A stretch of DNA of 64,000 nt from Clavibacter michiganensis (GCF_021216655.1 NZ_CP080437.1:2852001-2916000); one strand, 5' to 3'. Positions 45,652 to 54,416 are shown, numbered from the stretch's first letter. The notes: generated from the letters alone by a model not told the origin. Translations and numbers: made by a program.

Positions 45652-46686
45652 ATGACAGAGCAGTCCACCGACCAGCCCACCACGTACCTCGGCCGCACCG
45701 GCGTGGAGGTCTCGCGCCTCTGCCTCGGCACCATGATGTTCGGCGCCTGGGGCGAGACCGACCACGAGAAGTCCATCCGCGTGATCCACCGCGCCATCGA
45801 CGCGGGGATCACCTTCATCGACACCGCCGACATCTACGCGTACGGCGAGTCGGAGGAGATCGTCGGCAAGGCGATCGCGCAGTCCGGCCGCCGCGACGAC
45901 CTGATCCTCGCCACGAAGTTCTTCAACGGGATGAAGCCCGAGGCGAACTTCCGCGGCGGATCGCGCCGCTGGATCATGCGCGCCGTCGAGGACTCCCTGC
46001 GCCGCCTCGGCACCGACTACATCGACCTGTACCAGATGCACCGGCCGGACGAGCACACGGACATCGAGGAGACCCTCGGCGCGCTCACCGACCTCGTGCG
46101 CGCCGGCAAGGTCCGCTACATCGGCTCGTCGACCTTCCAGCCGAGCCAGGTCGTCGAGGCGCAGTGGGTCGCGCGCGAGCGCGGCACCGCGCGGTTCGTC
46201 ACCGAGCAGCCGCCGTACTCGATGCTCACCCGCGGCATCGAGGCCGACCTCCTCCCCACCACCCAGCGCCACGGCATGGGCACGCTCGTCTGGAGCCCGC
46301 TCGCCGGCGGATGGCTCTCCGGCAAGTACCGCAAGGGCCAGGAGATCCCGAAGACGCACCGCAACGACCGCGACCCGTCGCGCTACGACCCGGCCGACCC
46401 GAAGTTCGAGGCGGCCGACAAGCTGGGCGCCCTCGCCGACGAGCTCGGCGTGCCGCTCGTGCACCTCGCGCTCGCGTTCGTGCTGCGCCACCCGGCGGTC
46501 TCCAGCGCGATCATCGGCCCGCGCACCATGGAGCAGCTCGAGTCGCAGCTGGATGCCGCGAACCTGGAGCTCGACGCCGCCACGCTCGACCGGATCGACG
46601 AGATCGTGCCGCCCGGCCTCAACGTGAACCCGGCCGACACGGGCTTCGCGAACTACTGGCTGGATCCCGCCCGCCGCCGGCGCTGA
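45652..46686 (+). CDS. Aldo/keto reductase
   Basis: A 344-residue NADPH-dependent reductase of the YghZ/Kv-beta-like group. The catalytic tetrad regions are visible as FIDTADIYAYGESEE (Asp, Tyr), ILATKFF (Lys) and YQMHRPDEHT (His). The cofactor region reads SAIIGPRTMEQLESQLDA. TAGCGT ends seven bases before the ATG at 45652, favouring this start over the GTG at 45643. Aldehyde or ketosugar reduction is likely; the physiological substrate is unknown. Confidence 0.93.
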   Translation: MTEQSTDQPTTYLGRTGVEVSRLCLGTMMFGAWGETDHEKSIRVIHRAIDAGITFIDTADIYAYGESEEIVGKAIAQSGRRDDLILATKFFNGMKPEANFRGGSRRWIMRAVEDSLRRLGTDYIDLYQMHRPDEHTDIEETLGALTDLVRAGKVRYIGSSTFQPSQVVEAQWVARERGTARFVTEQPPYSMLTRGIEADLLPTTQRHGMGTLVWSPLAGGWLSGKYRKGQEIPKTHRNDRDPSRYDPADPKFEAADKLGALADELGVPLVHLALAFVLRHPAVSSAIIGPRTMEQLESQLDAANLELDAATLDRIDEIVPPGLNVNPADTGFANYWLDPARRRR

Positions 46687-46717
46687 GTCGATCCGCCCCG
46701 AGGTGGCGAGCCGCGAG

Positions 46718-46749
46718 CCGGGACCGATCCGCGGAGGGTCGGTTCCCGG
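46718..46749 (+). terminator. Hairpin after the aldo/keto reductase
   Basis: CCGGGACCGA and TCGGTTCCCGG form an inverted repeat of ten pairs with one bulged base and an 11-base loop, starting 31 bases after the stop. Confidence 0.55.
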
Positions 46750-46782
46750 CCGCCGCCGATCCCGCCCCCGTAGGCTCGGTGC

Positions 46783-47550
46783 ATGAGCCGCCGCACCCGG
46801 GAGCCCGTGTACGGGACCGCCGTGATCCTGGGCCGCGCGCTCTTCGGAGCCCTCCGCCTCCGCCTCGTCGCCGATGGCCGCGAGAGGATCCCGGACACCG
46901 GCGGCGCGGTCATCGCCATGACCCACTTCGGCTACCTCGAGTTCGCGCTCGTCGAGTGGGCGACGTGGCTGCACGACCGGCGCCGGATCCGCTTCATGGC
47001 CAAGAAGGGCGCGTTCGACCAGCCCGGCGTCGGCTGGGTCCTGCGCCGCATGCGCCACATCGAGGTCGACATGACCGCCGGGGCTGCCGCCTACGCCGAC
47101 GCCGTCGCCGCCCTGCGCGCGGGCGAGCTCATCGGCGTCTTCCCGGAGGCGGGAGTGAGCGCGTCGTTCCGCGTCCGGGAGCTGAAGACCGGCGCGGCCC
47201 GGCTCGCGGCGGAGGCCGGCGTCCCGATCGTGCCCGTCGCCGTGTGGGGCGGCCACCGCCTCCTCACGAAGAACCACCGCATCCGGATGCGCGACCGCAT
47301 CGGGGTGCCCGTGCACCTGCGCGTGGGCGAGCGGATCCCCGTGGCGCCGGACGCGGATCCGCGCGAGGTCACCGAGGCCCTGCGCGTCGAGCTGCAGGAG
47401 CTGGTCGACGGGCTGCAGTCCGCCTACCCGGTGGACGGTCGCGGCGCATGGTGGCAGCCGAGGCACCTGGGCGGCACGGCGCCGACGCCGGAGGAGGCCG
47501 CCGCGGCCGACGCGGAGCGCGACGCGCGGCGCCGCGCGGAGGGGCGCTGA
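46783..47550 (+). CDS. PlsC-like 1-acylglycerol-3-phosphate acyltransferase
   Basis: A 255-residue acyltransferase of phospholipid synthesis. The acyl-binding blocks are visible: MTHFGYLEF near residue 46, FMAKKGAF, GVFPEAGVSASF near residue 123 and PIVPVAVWGG. The first block is HX4E instead of the usual HX4D, and the third is FPEAG rather than FPEGT. These changes keep an acid in the charge relay but are atypical. The ATG is six bases after TAGGCT. A Glu/Ala/Arg-rich tail ends the protein, and a strong terminator follows. Confidence 0.88.
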   Translation: MSRRTREPVYGTAVILGRALFGALRLRLVADGRERIPDTGGAVIAMTHFGYLEFALVEWATWLHDRRRIRFMAKKGAFDQPGVGWVLRRMRHIEVDMTAGAAAYADAVAALRAGELIGVFPEAGVSASFRVRELKTGAARLAAEAGVPIVPVAVWGGHRLLTKNHRIRMRDRIGVPVHLRVGERIPVAPDADPREVTEALRVELQELVDGLQSAYPVDGRGAWWQPRHLGGTAPTPEEAAAADAERDARRRAEGR

Positions 47551-47588
47551 CGCGAGGGCCGTCGACTCTCGGGACCGCCGGGGGAATG

Positions 47589-47623
47589 AGATCGGCCCGG
47601 GCCTTCGAGGCCCGGGCCGATCT
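47589..47623. terminator. Bidirectional terminator, perfect 15-bp stem
   Basis: AGATCGGCCCGGGCC and its complement flank a TTCGA loop. It follows the acyltransferase on the plus strand and the tiny leftward ORF at 47641 on the minus strand. Confidence 0.85.
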
Positions 47624-47640
47624 GCGCACGTGAACGTCTG

Positions 47641-47718
47641 TTACCCGCAGACGAACCGGCTGGTGCGGTACCGCTCACCCGAAGAGCCGTACCGGATGAC
47701 TACACGGTAGCCGCGCAT
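47641..47718 (-). CDS. Possible 25-residue ORF or structured small RNA
   Basis: An ATG with GGGGAGAA 7 bases before it opens 25 codons for a basic, Arg/Tyr-rich peptide (RGYRVVIRYGSS...SRFVCG) that ends in TAA. A terminator begins 17 bases later. TACATT (47745-47750) could be its -10. The same stretch can form hairpins CGGTAC/GTACCG (47666-47694) and CGTCTG/CAGACG (47635-47653, over the stop codon). It may therefore be a small protein gene or a non-coding RNA. Confidence 0.4.
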   Translation of the reverse strand: MRGYRVVIRYGSSGERYRTSRFVCG

Positions 47719-47773
47719 GCTGGGGTTCTCCCCGCAGGCACGGGAATGTACCCCGTATTGGGGGGAAGCGCTT

Positions 47774-47793
47774 GTGTCCGTCATTTGGGGGAC
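47774..47793. promoter_or_regulatory. 20-base near-palindrome, second copy
   Basis: GTGTCCGTCATTTGGGGGAC is 17 of 20 identical to the element at 34787-34806 and has GTCC/GGAC arms. It lies between panD and the tiny leftward ORF, close to a plus-strand TACAGT. It looks like a regulator site; the protein is unknown. Confidence 0.4.
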
Positions 47794-47869
47794 CCGCTAC
47801 AGTTGCGGGCCCTTTCGGTCGCTCGCGCGGACGGCCTCGCGCGGACGGCCTCTGGCGGAACGGCTCCGG

Positions 47870-48286
47870 TCAGACCGGCTCGGCCAGCGGGGAGCGCTCG
47901 AGCCCGGGCGCGGGCGGCGCGGTGGGGTCGGCGTCCACGGCGCGGATGCGGTTGCCGGCGTCGACGTGCACCACGCGGGGCTCGAGCGCGCGGGCCTCCT
48001 CGGTCGTCATCTGGCCGTACGCGATGAGGATCACCACGTCGCCGACGTCGACGAGGTGCGCGGCCGCGCCGTTGATCCCGAGCACGCCGCTGCCGCGCTC
48101 GCCCGCGATCGTGTAGGTGTCGAGCCGGGCGCCGTTGGTCACGTCGACGATGCTGACGCGCTCTCCCACGAGGATGTCCGCGGCGTCGAGCAGGTCGCGG
48201 TCGACGGTGACGGAGCCGACGTAGTGCAGGTCGGCGTGCGTCACCGTGGCGCGGTGGATCTTCGCGGTCATCATGGTGCGCAGCAT
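47870..48286 (-). CDS. panD: Aspartate 1-decarboxylase
   Basis: A 138-residue pyruvoyl enzyme that makes beta-alanine for pantothenate and CoA. The self-cleavage site is YVGSVTVD, with Gly24-Ser25, the Ser becoming the pyruvoyl group. Other conserved parts are [16 protein letters not shown], the catalytic tyrosine in [13 protein letters not shown], and [16 protein letters not shown] four bases before the ATG is a strong ribosome-binding site. Pantothenate synthetase (panC) is not adjacent. Confidence 0.95.
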   Translation of the reverse strand: MLRTMMTAKIHRATVTHADLHYVGSVTVDRDLLDAADILVGERVSIVDVTNGARLDTYTIAGERGSGVLGINGAAAHLVDVGDVVILIAYGQMTTEEARALEPRVVHVDAGNRIRAVDADPTAPPAPGLERSPLAEPV

Positions 48287-48516
48287 GCGTGCTCCTCGGC
48301 GGGCGGGTCCGTGCGCGCGGAGGCGGAGCACGACGATCGCGCAGGCGATCACGACAGCCCAACGCGCGGCGGCCCGCGGATGTTCCGGCGGGTGCCGGAT
48401 CCTCGGCGCGAGGCCCCCGGGCGAGTGTACGAGACGCAGGCGGGCTATGCGCTCCCGCCGGGGCGGGCCACTCTGGGGGGACGGGGACCCGACCCGCAGA
48501 CAGCACGGAGGCACCA

Positions 48517-49608
48517 GTGGCACGACGCGACACGGCCGGCACGATCGAGGACCGTCCCGACGAGGACGACGCGCGCAAGCCCGACTCCCCGACGGAGATC
48601 GAGAAGCCCTCCTGGAAGTACGTCCTCCGGAAGACCGTGCGCGAGTTCGGCTCGGACCAGTGCACAGACATCGCGGCGTCGCTGACGTACTACGCGGTGC
48701 TGTCGCTGTTCCCCGCGCTCATCGCGATCATCTCGCTGCTCGGGGTGTTCGGGCAGGGGCAGCAGACGGTGACGGCGGTCCTCGACCTGCTGCGCGGCTT
48801 CGCCCCCGCGGACGCCCTCGCGCTGATCGAGCCGATCCTGACCGGCTTCGTCGAGTCGCCCGCCGCCGGCTTCGCGCTCGTCTCGGGCATCGTTCTCGCG
48901 ATCTGGTCGGCCTCCGGCTACGTCGGCGCGTTCACCCGGGCGATGAACCGCATCTACGAGATCCCCGAGGGCCGCCCGTTCCTGAAGCTCAAGCCCATGC
49001 AGCTCGCCGTCACGCTGATCGGCATCGTGATCCTGCTCGTGTGCGCGCTCATCATCGCGATCTCGGGCCCGGTCACCGACGCCATCGGCGAGGCGCTCGG
49101 CCTCGGCCCGACCGTGCAGATCGTGTGGTCCATCGCCAAGTGGCCCGTGCTCGCGTTCGCGATCGTGCTGCTCATCGCGATCCTCTACTACGCGACCCCG
49201 AACGCGAAGCAGCCGAAGTTCCGCTGGATGAGCGTGGGCGCCGCCATCGCTCTCGTCGTGCTGGTCGTCGCGAGCGTCGGCTTCGCCTTCTACGTCACCG
49301 AGTTCTCCAGCTACGCGAAGAGCTACGGGGCGCTCGCGGGCGTCGTGGTGTTCCTGCTGTGGCTCTGGATCGCGAACCTCGCGCTGCTGTTCGGCGCCGA
49401 GTTCGACGCGGAGCTCGAGCGCGGGCGACAGCTCCAGGCCGGCATCGCCGCCGAGGAGACGCTGCAGCTGCCGCCGCGCGACACCGTCGTCAGCGACAAG
49501 AAGGCCGCCGCGGAGCGCGAGGACGTGAAGCGCGGACGCGGGATCCGCGAGCGCCACGAGCGCGCCGAGCGCCTCGGACGCGGCGACGACGCGGGCGACG
49601 GCGCCTGA
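48517..49608 (+). CDS. YihY/BrkB family membrane protein
   Basis: A 363-residue protein with six membrane helices between about residues 55 and 305. Family signatures are [53 protein letters not shown] and [27 protein letters not shown]. The charged C-terminal 60 residues are cytoplasmic. The family was once called ribonuclease BN in error; its true role is unknown. GGAGG five bases before the GTG at 48517 supports this start. Confidence 0.92.
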   Translation: MARRDTAGTIEDRPDEDDARKPDSPTEIEKPSWKYVLRKTVREFGSDQCTDIAASLTYYAVLSLFPALIAIISLLGVFGQGQQTVTAVLDLLRGFAPADALALIEPILTGFVESPAAGFALVSGIVLAIWSASGYVGAFTRAMNRIYEIPEGRPFLKLKPMQLAVTLIGIVILLVCALIIAISGPVTDAIGEALGLGPTVQIVWSIAKWPVLAFAIVLLIAILYYATPNAKQPKFRWMSVGAAIALVVLVVASVGFAFYVTEFSSYAKSYGALAGVVVFLLWLWIANLALLFGAEFDAELERGRQLQAGIAAEETLQLPPRDTVVSDKKAAAEREDVKRGRGIRERHERAERLGRGDDAGDGA

Positions 49609-49617
49609 TCCGCGTGG

Positions 49618-49646
49618 CGGGCCCGCACGTCGATCGCGCGGGCCCG
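49618..49646. terminator. Terminator between yihY and photolyase
   Basis: A 9-base-pair inverted repeat (CGGGCCCGC/GCGGGCCCG) with an 11-base loop lies in the 42-base gap between convergent genes. Confidence 0.65.
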
Positions 49647-49650
49647 TCCG

Positions 49651-51177
49651 TCACCGGTCCTTGATCTCGTCGTAGGCCGCCAGGGCCCGCTGCCGGGACT
49701 CCTTCAGGTCGACGATCGGCGCCGGGTACGCCGCGAGCCCGCCGTCGTCCGAGTCGTCCGCGCCGTCCTCCGCGCTCGCGACGAGGTCGCCCATCGCCTT
49801 CCACGGCTCGTGCACGACGTCCCGCGGCGCGTGCGCCAGCTCGGGCACGTACGAGCGGATGTACTCGCCCGACGGGTCGAACTTCTGCCCCTGCAGCACG
49901 GGGTTGAACACGCGGAAGTAGGGGGCGGCGTCGGCGCCGGATCCCGCGACCCACTGCCAGCTCGCCGCGTTGTTGGCCGCATCCGCGTCCACGAGCGTGT
50001 CCCAGAACCACTGCTCGCCGTGGCGCCAGTCGATCAGCAGGTTCTTGATGAGGAAGGACGCCACGACCATGCGCACGCGGTTGTGCAGGTGGCCGTCCTT
50101 CCAGAGCGCGCGCATGCCGGCGTCGACGAGCGGCACCCCCGTCTCGCCCCGCTGCCACGCGCCGAGCGTCTCGTCGGTCGGCTCGTCCCACGGGAACGCG
50201 TCGAAGCGGGGCACGAAGTTGCGGGTCGCGAGATCCGGCTGGTGGTACAGCAGGTGGTAGCTGAACTCGCGCCAGCCGAGCTCGGAGAGGAACTTGGTGG
50301 CATTGACCTCGTCGCCGCCCACCTTCTTCCCGCGCGTGCGCTGGATCCGGTGCCACACCTGGAACGGGCTCACCTCGCCCCAGCGGAGGTACGCCGACAG
50401 CCGCGACGTGGTCATCGCCGCGGGCTCGTCGCGCTGGGCGGCGTAGTCCTCGAGCTCGTGGTGGACGAAGTCCTCGAGGCGCTGCAGGCCGGCTGCCTCG
50501 CCGGGATCGCACGACTCGCGGAGGCCGGCCGCCCAGTCGGGCTTCGTCGGCAGCAGCCCCCAGCCGTCGAGGTCGTCCGAGCGGGGTGCCTCCCGCGGCG
50601 CGTCGAGCTCCTTCGGCGCGGGCAGCGGTTTCCGCGGTTCCTCCCGCTCCTGCGCGGCCTTCCAGAACGGCGTGTACACGCGGAACGGCTCGCCCTGCTT
50701 GTTCGTCACCGTCCACGGCTCGACCAGCAGCGATCCCTGGAAGCTGCGGACGTCGAGCCCCCGGTCGCCGAGGTCCTTCTTGATGGCGGTGTCGACCGCG
50801 ATCTCGGCCCCGCCGTAGCGCCGGTTCCACAGCACCGCGCCCGCGCCGATCTCCCGCACGAGGTCGTCGACGACGTCGGCGGCCTTCCCGCGGCGCAGCA
50901 CCAGGTCGGATCCGAGCTCCCGCAGCGACTCCGCGAGGCGCGACAGGCTCATGTGCAGCCACCAGCGGGCGGCGCCGCCGAGCGGGCGGATCCCGTCGCT
51001 CTCCTCGTCGAGCACGTACAGCACGACGATGGGCTCGCCCCGCTCGACGGCCGCGTGCAGCGCCGGATTGTCGGCCACGCGGAGGTCGTCGCGCAGCCAC
51101 ACGATGCTCGGGCCGTGCGCCTCCTCGGCGCCCTCCCGGTCCGCGGATCCGTGGTCGGGGGCGTCGTCGTCGCTCAT
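49651..51177 (-). CDS. phr: Deoxyribodipyrimidine photolyase
   Basis: A 508-residue light-driven enzyme that repairs cyclobutane pyrimidine dimers. The N-terminal antenna domain begins IVWLRDDLRVADNPAL. The C-terminal FAD domain shows TSRLSAYLRWGEVSPFQVW, FLSELGWREFSYHLLY, PLVDAGMRALWKDGHLHNRVRMVVASFLIKNLLIDW and DADAANNAASWQWVAGSG, all diagnostic of class I CPD photolyases. The ATG is six bases after a minus-strand TAGGCT. No SOS box is seen before it. Confidence 0.95.
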   Translation of the reverse strand: MSDDDAPDHGSADREGAEEAHGPSIVWLRDDLRVADNPALHAAVERGEPIVVLYVLDEESDGIRPLGGAARWWLHMSLSRLAESLRELGSDLVLRRGKAADVVDDLVREIGAGAVLWNRRYGGAEIAVDTAIKKDLGDRGLDVRSFQGSLLVEPWTVTNKQGEPFRVYTPFWKAAQEREEPRKPLPAPKELDAPREAPRSDDLDGWGLLPTKPDWAAGLRESCDPGEAAGLQRLEDFVHHELEDYAAQRDEPAAMTTSRLSAYLRWGEVSPFQVWHRIQRTRGKKVGGDEVNATKFLSELGWREFSYHLLYHQPDLATRNFVPRFDAFPWDEPTDETLGAWQRGETGVPLVDAGMRALWKDGHLHNRVRMVVASFLIKNLLIDWRHGEQWFWDTLVDADAANNAASWQWVAGSGADAAPYFRVFNPVLQGQKFDPSGEYIRSYVPELAHAPRDVVHEPWKAMGDLVASAEDGADDSDDGGLAAYPAPIVDLKESRQRALAAYDEIKDR

Positions 51178-51260
51178 GGATCGAGCCTAGGACGGCGCCA
51201 CGCGGCCGACCGGCGCGAGGTCGCTTCGCGCACGGCGCCCGGCGGCACGTAATATCGCAC

Positions 51261-52709
51261 ATGGCAGTGCGCGTCCGTCCGGGTCCGACCGCCCACCCGA
51301 GACCCGCCGTCGTCGAGAGGCCCATGGACAACCAGAGCACGCCCCTGCCCCCGCCCGAGCACCCCGGTCGGTCGTCGCGCGACGCCGTCTCGGCGGTCGT
51401 GGTGGCCGGCGACGCGGGATCCACCATCGCGGCCACGCTGACGTCGATCCTCGGTCAGACCATGCCGCCGGCGCGCGTGGTCGTCGTGGTCGCGGGCAGC
51501 CGCGATGACACCTTCGCCGTGGCGCGGACCTTCAACGGACGCCACGCGCACGCCCTCGCCGACGCGGGTCATGCCGCCACGACGGTCACGGTCATCGACC
51601 GCGGCCCGCGCGAGGGCTCGCTCCGGTCCGCCTACGGCTTCGCCCTGCGGCTGGTCGACGACGCGGGGCGCGTGCTGCTCGTCGCGCCCGACGCCGAGCT
51701 GAAGCCGGACGTGCTCCAGCTCCTCGCCGCCGCCCTGGAGCGGGATCCGGGTGCCCGCTCGGTGTCCGCCAGCCTCGATCCGCGACCGAGCGGATCCCAC
51801 GGCCCCCTCGCGGGTGCGCTCCAGCTCCTGCAGCGCCACTGGGCCATGGGCGCCGTCGAGACCGGCATCGACCTCGGCCTCACCGGCCCGGTCCCGCTCG
51901 CGCCGGCCACGCTCCTGCGGCTGCCCGCGGCTGACGCGCCGTCCTCGTCGGCCGCCTCGTCGGAGGGGATCCTCACGGATCTCCTGGCCGGGGACGACCG
52001 TTCGGCCCTCGTCCCCGGCGCGCGCGCCCGGGTCGACACCGCCGTCACCTGGGGCATGATGCGCGAGCGACGCGACCGGTGGGGAGCGCACGTCGCCCGG
52101 CTCGCGCGCGGTGGCTCGCCCGCCGACGTCGGCGACCGGCGTCGCGCACGCCTGGCGTCCCTCCGCATCGGCGTCGGGCCCGTCCTCCGCTTCTTGGCCT
52201 ACGCCCTGGTGGCGCTGTACCTGGCCGCCGCCGGGATGCAGGGGATGCTGGAGCCCGCGTGGTGGTGGGCCATCCCCGTCGTCGTGCGGCTGCCCCTGCA
52301 CATCCGCACCCTCCGCCGGATCCGCGAGCGCACCGCCGCCGACGTCCTCTTCGGCGCGACGTTCCTCCCGCTCGAGGCGGCGGAGGCGGCGTACGGCGTC
52401 TCCCGGATACGCGACGGCCTGCACCGGATGGCCCACCGTGGCCGCCGGCGCGGACCCGCAGCGGCCGAGACGGTGCCGCCCTTCTCCCGGGTGGACGCCG
52501 TCGCCGCCGCAGCGGTGGCCCTGGTCGTCGTCGGAGTGCTCGCCGTCGCCGAGGTCGGCGGCCCCGCCGCGGCCGGCCTCACCACGATGGTCGGCTGGGC
52601 CGCGTGCGTCGTGACCGCCGCCGACCTCGTGATGGCCCTGCTGCGTCTGCTCGTCGCCCATGGCGGGCCGTTCGCCCGTCCGAGCGCGGCGGGTGGATCC
52701 GAGGCCTAG
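51261..52709 (+). CDS. Glycosyltransferase family 2-like membrane protein
   Basis: A 482-residue protein. Residues 40-130 resemble the nucleotide-binding half of a GT-A fold (AVSAVVVAGDAGSTIAATLTSILGQTMPPARVVVVVAGSRDD), and VLLVAPDAELKPD may be a degenerate DXD motif. Four membrane helices lie in the C-terminal half (about 310-345 and 410-470). The QXXRW motif of processive enzymes is only loosely matched by QRHWAMG, so activity is uncertain. TAATAT ends five bases before the ATG at 51261, favouring this start over the ATG at 51324. The stop is shared as CTAG with the convergent MarR gene. Confidence 0.78.
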   Translation: MAVRVRPGPTAHPRPAVVERPMDNQSTPLPPPEHPGRSSRDAVSAVVVAGDAGSTIAATLTSILGQTMPPARVVVVVAGSRDDTFAVARTFNGRHAHALADAGHAATTVTVIDRGPREGSLRSAYGFALRLVDDAGRVLLVAPDAELKPDVLQLLAAALERDPGARSVSASLDPRPSGSHGPLAGALQLLQRHWAMGAVETGIDLGLTGPVPLAPATLLRLPAADAPSSSAASSEGILTDLLAGDDRSALVPGARARVDTAVTWGMMRERRDRWGAHVARLARGGSPADVGDRRRARLASLRIGVGPVLRFLAYALVALYLAAAGMQGMLEPAWWWAIPVVVRLPLHIRTLRRIRERTAADVLFGATFLPLEAAEAAYGVSRIRDGLHRMAHRGRRRGPAAAETVPPFSRVDAVAAAAVALVVVGVLAVAEVGGPAAAGLTTMVGWAACVVTAADLVMALLRLLVAHGGPFARPSAAGGSEA

Positions 52710-53149
52710 GCCTCGGCGACGCTCCCGCGGAGCTTGTCGGTCAGCGCGCGCAGCGTGTCCAGCTCGTCCGGCGTGAGCGCCCCGCCCACGGTCGAGGCGA
52801 TGGACTCCATGTGCACGCGCGCGACCGCGCGGAAGGCCGCGTCGCCGGCATCGGTGAGCCGCACGATCGTGGCCCGCCCGTCGCTCTCGTCGCCGCACTT
52901 CACGACGAGGCCCCGCACGACGAGGCGGTCGATGAGGCGGCTCACGCTGGGCTGGGTGAGCAGCACGTGGTGGTTGAGGTCTCGTAGACGGAGGCGCCCC
53001 TCGGGCTGCCGCGAGATGTTGAACAGCACGTCGTACTCGTTGAAGGAGAGTTCGCGGCTGGGGAACTCGGCAGTGAGGCGGCGCATGACGCTGACCTGCG
53101 CCCGGAACAGCGACTCCCAGGCCCGCACGGCGTCCGCTGTCTCGCCCAC
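52706..53149 (-). CDS. MarR family transcriptional regulator
   Basis: A 147-residue winged-helix regulator: LSFNEYDVLFNISRQPEGRLRLRDLNHHVLLTQPSVSRLIDRLVVRGLVVKCGDESDGRATIVRLTDAG is the MarR signature. Dimer helices flank it. GAGGAGG five bases before the GTG at 53149 supports this start; an ATG at 53194 is in frame but lacks such a site. The target may be its own gene or its neighbours; the ligand is unknown. Confidence 0.9.
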   Translation of the reverse strand: MGETADAVRAWESLFRAQVSVMRRLTAEFPSRELSFNEYDVLFNISRQPEGRLRLRDLNHHVLLTQPSVSRLIDRLVVRGLVVKCGDESDGRATIVRLTDAGDAAFRAVARVHMESIASTVGGALTPDELDTLRALTDKLRGSVAEA

Positions 53150-53264
53150 CAGGCCTCCTCGTCCCGTGCGCGACGCGATGACGGTCGGGCGCACTCTGTG
53201 GTGGCGAGTCTACTGAGCGGCGCCGCGCGGAACGGTCGGGTCGGAACTGTGCCGGACATGACTG

Positions 53265-53296
53265 AGGGCCGACCCCAGAGGCATGGGGCCGGCCCT
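53265..53296 (-). terminator. Hairpin terminator with 13-bp stem
   Basis: AGGGCCGACCCCA and TGGGGCCGGCCCT pair with one A-C mismatch around a 6-base loop. It is about 175 bases past the stop of the winged-helix gene. Confidence 0.6.
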
Positions 53297-53369
53297 CTCC
53301 CTTGCACCAGGAGTGTCCTGCAATCACATTCCGTCTCCACCGCCACAGCAAACGGTGGGGACGAGAAGA
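53265..53369 (-). ncRNA. Candidate small RNA in a 320-base gap
   Basis: The gap 53150-53470 contains no convincing gene. Reading leftward, a -10-like TATACA (near 53371-53376) is followed by an 11-base-pair hairpin with one mismatch (53332-53363) and a second 13-base-pair hairpin (53265-53296). This is the shape of a roughly 100-base transcript ending in a terminator. The -35 is poor and no known RNA family is recognised, so it stays a candidate. The second hairpin may simply end the winged-helix gene transcript. Confidence 0.35.
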
Positions 53370-53470
53370 CTGTATAACGATCCCGTAACGCCCCGCTACC
53401 CAGAACCAGCCCGATGTGCTGGGAGATCACCGACAGCTCCGCAAGGACGGGCTGAGCGCCGGCGGCCGCC

Positions 53471-54265
53471 TCAGAACAGGTCGGGCGACTGCGTGCTGGC
53501 GTGGTGGACGGCGACGTCCGCGTGCCGGTCGAACCGGTACCCGGCGCCCCGCACCGTGCGGACGATCTCCTCGTAGCGGCCGAGCTTGGAGCGCAGCCGG
53601 CGGACGTGCACGTCGATGGTGCGCTCGTTCGGCACGTCGTCCCCGTCCGCGGCGGACCACAGCGAGGCGATGAGCTCGGATCGCTCGATGGTGCGTCCCT
53701 CGCGGAGCACCAGGTACTGCAGGAGCTCGAACTCCTTGTAGGTGAGCGGGGCGGTCTCGCCGTCGAGCACGACGCGCTTGCGGGACAGGTCGACCGTCAC
53801 GCCGCCGTCGACGCGCACGTCGTCCTCGGGCTGCTCGCGGTGCTGGGCGACGGCGGCCGGATCCTGCAGGGCGAGCCGGACCACGTCGATGTCGCGGCCG
53901 CCCGCGCCCTCGGGGGCGAGGGCGACGGCGGCGTGGGTCTCGACGCCGGGGGCGAGCTCCGACGCCAGGCGCTTGAGCGCGGCGACGACGGTGCCGAGGT
54001 CGGTGCCGGCGGCGGCAGCCTTCAGCTCGTCGAGGCCGACGTAGATGGCGAAGCCGCGTGCCTCGGTGCCCTCGGGCACGGCGCGGAGGCGGGCCGGGCG
54101 TGCGGGCGCGGCGGTCGCAGCGGGAGCGGCCGACGTCGTGGCCGGAGCGGGGACGGCCTGCGGCCGGCGGAGCGGCGGGGCGAGGGGGGCGGCCGCCCGG
54201 AGCACGGGCGCGGCGGGAGCGGATCGGAGGGAGGTGCGGGCGGGGTCGATGGTCGCGAGCGACAT
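53471..54265 (-). CDS. Orphan winged-helix regulator (OmpR/PhoB-type DNA-binding domain)
   Basis: A 264-residue regulator. The C-terminal 95 residues form an OmpR/PhoB winged helix: DLSRKRVVLDGETAPLTYKEFELLQYLVLREGRTIERSELIASLW...NERTIDVHVRRLRSKLG...VRTVRGAGYRF. The receiver domain and its phosphorylatable aspartate are absent. The first 65 residues are Ala/Pro-rich, and residues 70-150 form a domain I do not recognise. AAGGACT before the ATG at 54265 is the ribosome-binding site. A leaderless leader ORF with a Cys-Cys pair lies about 150 bases upstream on the same strand, so translation-linked control is possible. Confidence 0.88.
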   Translation of the reverse strand: MSLATIDPARTSLRSAPAAPVLRAAAPLAPPLRRPQAVPAPATTSAAPAATAAPARPARLRAVPEGTEARGFAIYVGLDELKAAAAGTDLGTVVAALKRLASELAPGVETHAAVALAPEGAGGRDIDVVRLALQDPAAVAQHREQPEDDVRVDGGVTVDLSRKRVVLDGETAPLTYKEFELLQYLVLREGRTIERSELIASLWSAADGDDVPNERTIDVHVRRLRSKLGRYEEIVRTVRGAGYRFDRHADVAVHHASTQSPDLF

Positions 54266-54416
54266 GGCGGAGTCCTTGTGATGATGCGGGTGCGGCGCAA
54301 CTGGAGTGCGCGGGACCCAGGGGAGTGCGAGACGCCTCAGGGGGCGGATGCGCCGAAGACGGCGGGGAGGGTCGGCGACGGATGCGTCGCGGGACCGCTC
54401 AGGCGAAGGCGGCGGG

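Noticed and set aside
47825..47855. Direct repeat GCGCGGACGGCCTC twice in tandem
   Set aside because: A two-copy 14-base duplication next to panD with no further units; probably slippage. It may lie in an untranslated tail but shows no function.
51174..53351. 725-codon minus-strand frame opposite the glycosyltransferase-like gene and covering marR
   Set aside because: It runs across two better-supported genes and has shadow composition; the MarR domain is in another frame.
53150..53430. 162-codon minus-strand frame starting at 53430
   Set aside because: It runs through both hairpins and into marR in the wrong frame and lacks the third-position GC bias of real genes here.
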